This document shows, piece by piece, positions 14,172 through 16,486 of a stretch of DNA of 16,486 bases. This DNA comes from Candidatus Izemoplasma sp. (GTDB lineage Bacteria; Bacillota_I; Bacilli_A; Izemoplasmatales; Izemoplasmataceae). The stretch's first letter is position 1. Each line of letters starts with the position of its first letter. The notes under the pieces are model-generated. The model did no database searches, was not told the DNA's origin, and worked only from the letters and a program-made list of their open reading frames with translations. The stretch is taken from positions 1 to 16,486 of the forward strand of contig SKIY01000010.1 of NCBI GenBank assembly GCA_007116205.1, written 5' to 3'. A program made the position numbers and the translations under genes.

Positions 14172-15368
14172 ATGATTACAAATACACATGAGGAATACAA
14201 TCAGTACGTTAGCCAATATGCGAATATATTAGAAATGAAATACTTAAGGAAAAAAAGTTTATACGTGAGTATTGTTTTACTTATGCTCATGCTTCCAATT
14301 ACATTAGCGCTTTATAATTATGGGTTTTCATGGACGCATACAAGCGTTTATGCATTCGTTGTCTTAATGATGATATCAACAAATATACTTTTTCTTAAAT
14401 ATCCATCCATATTTAAGAATATTAAACTTGCTATGGTAATAACAACTATGGGTATTTATTTAATCTCTTTAAGTCTTATAATTGATATCCAGTCTCCAAG
14501 TGTATTTACAATGCTGTTTGTTGCGTATGCTCTTGTCTCAATTTATCAAGATCGGGCAACGACTTTTTTAAACAACATATCGCTGTTTTTAGTTGGCAAT
14601 ATCATCATCATATTCTATTCTCATATTTTACAAACAATAGATGTTTTAGCAACGCAAATTGTTTATGTGTACTTGTTTTTAATCATTTTCGTGGCTTTGT
14701 TATCTATTGCGTTTTCTATACTAATTAAAAGAAAATCCTACTTTTATTATCAAATTGCGAAAATTAAGGAAGATGAAGTAAGAAATTTGCAAATTTTAAC
14801 GGATTTAAAAGTTAAATATAAACGGAGTGATTTTAACTTTGAAGACTACTATGATAGTATAGATGCTTTTTCGGAGGCGCTTTGTGAAAAGTTAGGAATT
14901 ACAAATACCTTTAAAGAAAGAATTAGTATTTTAAAACGATTACACATAGAAGATACTGAAGCATTATTGAAAAAGTATCCTAATGATTTTTCTAAACAGA
15001 TTGAAGAACTAAGTAAAATAAATATAAAAATTAATAGTAAGGTGCATCATTTAATTCTAAAAGCTTCACAAATTACCCAAAAGAGTGATTTATACAAAGA
15101 AACGAAATCAGAAAATCAGTTTGCATCTTTCAAACATGTTTATGATGAAAGTTATACTAAAATACTAGCTTTTTCTGTTTTTTATTCAGCACTTAAATCT
15201 AATAAGGTATATTTAGACAAGTTATCTGGAGAAGAAATTTTACATTTAATTGATAAACACGATTTCAAACATCTTTTTGATTCTGATATTTTGGATATTT
15301 ACTTAGATAATTGGCGGCTAATCGACAAAATTTCTTTACAAGAGTTAGAAAAGATGGTGAAGCCATGA
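14172..15368 (+). CDS. Membrane protein with six predicted helices and a degenerate HD-GYP-like cytoplasmic domain
   Basis: I do not recognise a named gene. The 398 residues hold six likely membrane helices (about 30-48, 57-75, 84-104, 110-124, 132-150, 161-185), then Lys/Arg-rich residues, a short helical linker (189-216) and a soluble domain of about 180 residues. The stretch 329-378, TKILAFSVFYSALKSN... followed by LSGEEILHLID and FDSDILDIYL, lines up with the last third of HD-GYP domains (the ARILAVADAFDALTS, LSPEEAL and FDPELV positions). The HD metal pair and the GYP motif are absent, so phosphodiesterase activity is unlikely. A signal-binding or scaffolding role is inference. It follows rsmG by 9 bases and overlaps the next gene as ATGA; that gene is a probable paralogue. 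In many Firmicutes the rsmG neighbours are chromosome-partition genes. Confidence 0.6.
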   Translation: MITNTHEEYNQYVSQYANILEMKYLRKKSLYVSIVLLMLMLPITLALYNYGFSWTHTSVYAFVVLMMISTNILFLKYPSIFKNIKLAMVITTMGIYLISLSLIIDIQSPSVFTMLFVAYALVSIYQDRATTFLNNISLFLVGNIIIIFYSHILQTIDVLATQIVYVYLFLIIFVALLSIAFSILIKRKSYFYYQIAKIKEDEVRNLQILTDLKVKYKRSDFNFEDYYDSIDAFSEALCEKLGITNTFKERISILKRLHIEDTEALLKKYPNDFSKQIEELSKINIKINSKVHHLILKASQITQKSDLYKETKSENQFASFKHVYDESYTKILAFSVFYSALKSNKVYLDKLSGEEILHLIDKHDFKHLFDSDILDIYLDNWRLIDKISLQELEKMVKP

Positions 15369-16486
15369 GAACATTGATAAGTAAAATAAAAAATAGTGAA
15401 TTTTTGAGCTCTGGAGAGCTTTTGAAGTTAAAAATATCCTTAGTATTAACTTTCTTGTTTTTATTCGGCATATTAACTATACCTGTTTCTATTATTGGTG
15501 AATTTTCACTAGAAATCAGAATATTCTTGCCTTCCATATTTTTGTTTTTATTTATTTTGAGTTTGATATTTCTTGTTACTAATAGACTCCGTACATCAAT
15601 GCATTCTAGTATATACTCATTCGTAGGCTTAACAATGTACTATACTCTAGGATCAAGTCATTTATATGGTTATCTACTTATTTTCATAACACTAACAATA
15701 ATCATATTCTACCAAGACATTTATACATACATTATTTATGGAGGGGCATTAACAGTTTACGGAATAATTTATATTCAGACAAACGGTGATGTTTTAATGG
15801 GGGTTGAAGCAACGAGCTTGTTAATGTCTAATTTGGTTTATCAGGGATTATTAATAACTTTTTTTGTTATTTTCTTAATACATTTCATATTATCAGAAAG
15901 TATATATGACAATCTTAATGATCAGTATTTTAAAACAAAAACCGATATTAAAGCTTATCAAAAAGTTGCCTTAAGATATGATTTAGAATTAGCAGATAGA
16001 AATAACGAGAATCAATTATATCACAACGAATCATTTAAAAGTTCAGTAGAAAAAATCAGTCAATTTATTTCGAAAGTACTTGATGTTAATAGTCGAACCA
16101 TGTACGAGTTTGTTGAGTTTTACTTTTTTCTTTACCGCCAAGATCTTGAAGAAATTAAGCAATCTAAAACCGATAATGTGTTGATTAAAAAATATACAGT
16201 TCAGTTAGAAAAGTATATGCTTAATAAACCAACAGAAATGACAGAGATTCTTTATGCTTTTGCAGGTAGATTTAAAACGACATACAAGCAACCGGTTTTA
16301 AAAAGATTTAACTATGATATTGACTCGTTAACTAATAATAAAGTAGAACAGCTTATTCTTTTATGTTATATGTATATATACTTGCGTTCAGAGCCTACTC
16401 AGTTTGACAAGTGGGGTCGAGTAGAAAGTGTTTTAACCCATGACGAAGTGAAATCGTTGTTCACTTCGAATGAGTTTCGCGGTATA
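15365..16486 (+). CDS. Second membrane/degenerate HD-GYP-like protein, probable paralogue of the preceding gene (cut by window edge)
   Basis: Open for 374 codons from ATG 15365 to the window edge, with no stop. It has the same plan as the gene before it: about six helices (roughly 22-39, 54-72, 83-97, 100-116, 120-137, 158-176), a linker, then a soluble helical domain. Both proteins carry YQD directly after the fourth helix (116-118 here, 125-127 in the neighbour). Near the visible end, ILLCYMYIYLRSE and LTHDEVKSLF can be laid over the HD-GYP-like tail of the neighbour (ILAFSVFYSALKS, IDKHDFKHLF). No catalytic HD or GYP residues are seen. The start overlaps the preceding stop as ATGA, implying coupled translation and roughly equal amounts, as in a heteromeric complex. 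Similarity was judged by eye and could be partly compositional. Confidence 0.6.
   Translation, partial: MRTLISKIKNSEFLSSGELLKLKISLVLTFLFLFGILTIPVSIIGEFSLEIRIFLPSIFLFLFILSLIFLVTNRLRTSMHSSIYSFVGLTMYYTLGSSHLYGYLLIFITLTIIIFYQDIYTYIIYGGALTVYGIIYIQTNGDVLMGVEATSLLMSNLVYQGLLITFFVIFLIHFILSESIYDNLNDQYFKTKTDIKAYQKVALRYDLELADRNNENQLYHNESFKSSVEKISQFISKVLDVNSRTMYEFVEFYFFLYRQDLEEIKQSKTDNVLIKKYTVQLEKYMLNKPTEMTEILYAFAGRFKTTYKQPVLKRFNYDIDSLTNNKVEQLILLCYMYIYLRSEPTQFDKWGRVESVLTHDEVKSLFTSNEFRGI

Noticed and set aside
1..16486. CRISPR arrays, insertion sequences, prophage or tRNA genes
   Set aside because: No regularly spaced repeats, terminal inverted repeats, transposase or integrase motifs, or tRNA cloverleafs were seen; the noncoding gaps are too short for most of these.

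Overview
The window is AT-rich, housekeeping-dense bacterial DNA. Gene spacing is tight, Shine-Dalgarno sites are strong, Trp is read from TGG, and TGA is used as a stop (hpt, the fumarase alpha gene and the first membrane protein after rsmG). Gene content (tilS-hpt-ftsH, rpmE-tdk, tadA-SRP RNA, mnmG-rsmG) and a short 4.5S-type SRP RNA suggest a low-GC Firmicute or a Mollicutes-related lineage that keeps the standard code, such as Acholeplasma, Izemoplasma or Haloplasma relatives. The placement is inference and no species is named.

Layout. Bases 1-2793 (minus) hold the operon tilS-hpt-ftsH; ftsH runs off the left edge. A short divergent promoter region (2794-2911) separates it from a plus-strand pair, a sugar-type MFS/GPH transporter and maf, closed by a terminator at 4841-4880. 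Next comes a two-gene plus-strand unit: a stand-alone LytTR DNA-binding protein and a membrane-anchored protein with a large predicted extracellular beta-propeller. A bidirectional terminator (7462-7505) separates it from a minus-strand operon for the two subunits of a class I [4Fe-4S] fumarase-type hydratase. The plus strand then carries rpmE with its own terminator, tdk-tadA (1-base overlap), the SRP RNA, a Cof-type HAD phosphatase, mnmG with a terminator on its stop codon, rsmG, and two tandem membrane proteins. The second membrane protein leaves the right edge.

Most genes serve translation and tRNA modification (tilS, tadA, mnmG, rsmG, rpmE), protein targeting and quality control (SRP RNA, ftsH), or nucleotide salvage and house-cleaning (hpt, tdk, maf). 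Two parts are not routine. The LytTR/beta-propeller pair has the gene order of a LytTR regulatory system (DNA-binding regulator plus membrane partner), here with an unusual extracellular sensor-like partner. The paralogous pair after rsmG combines about six membrane helices with a cytoplasmic domain that looks like a decayed HD-GYP fold; I could not assign it a function.

Regulatory sequence is compact. Several promoters carry an extended -10 (TGnTATAAT-like), mostly without a clear -35, and predicted leaders are very short. No noncoding stretch exceeds about 180 bases. I saw no tRNA, rRNA, insertion sequence, CRISPR array or prophage gene.
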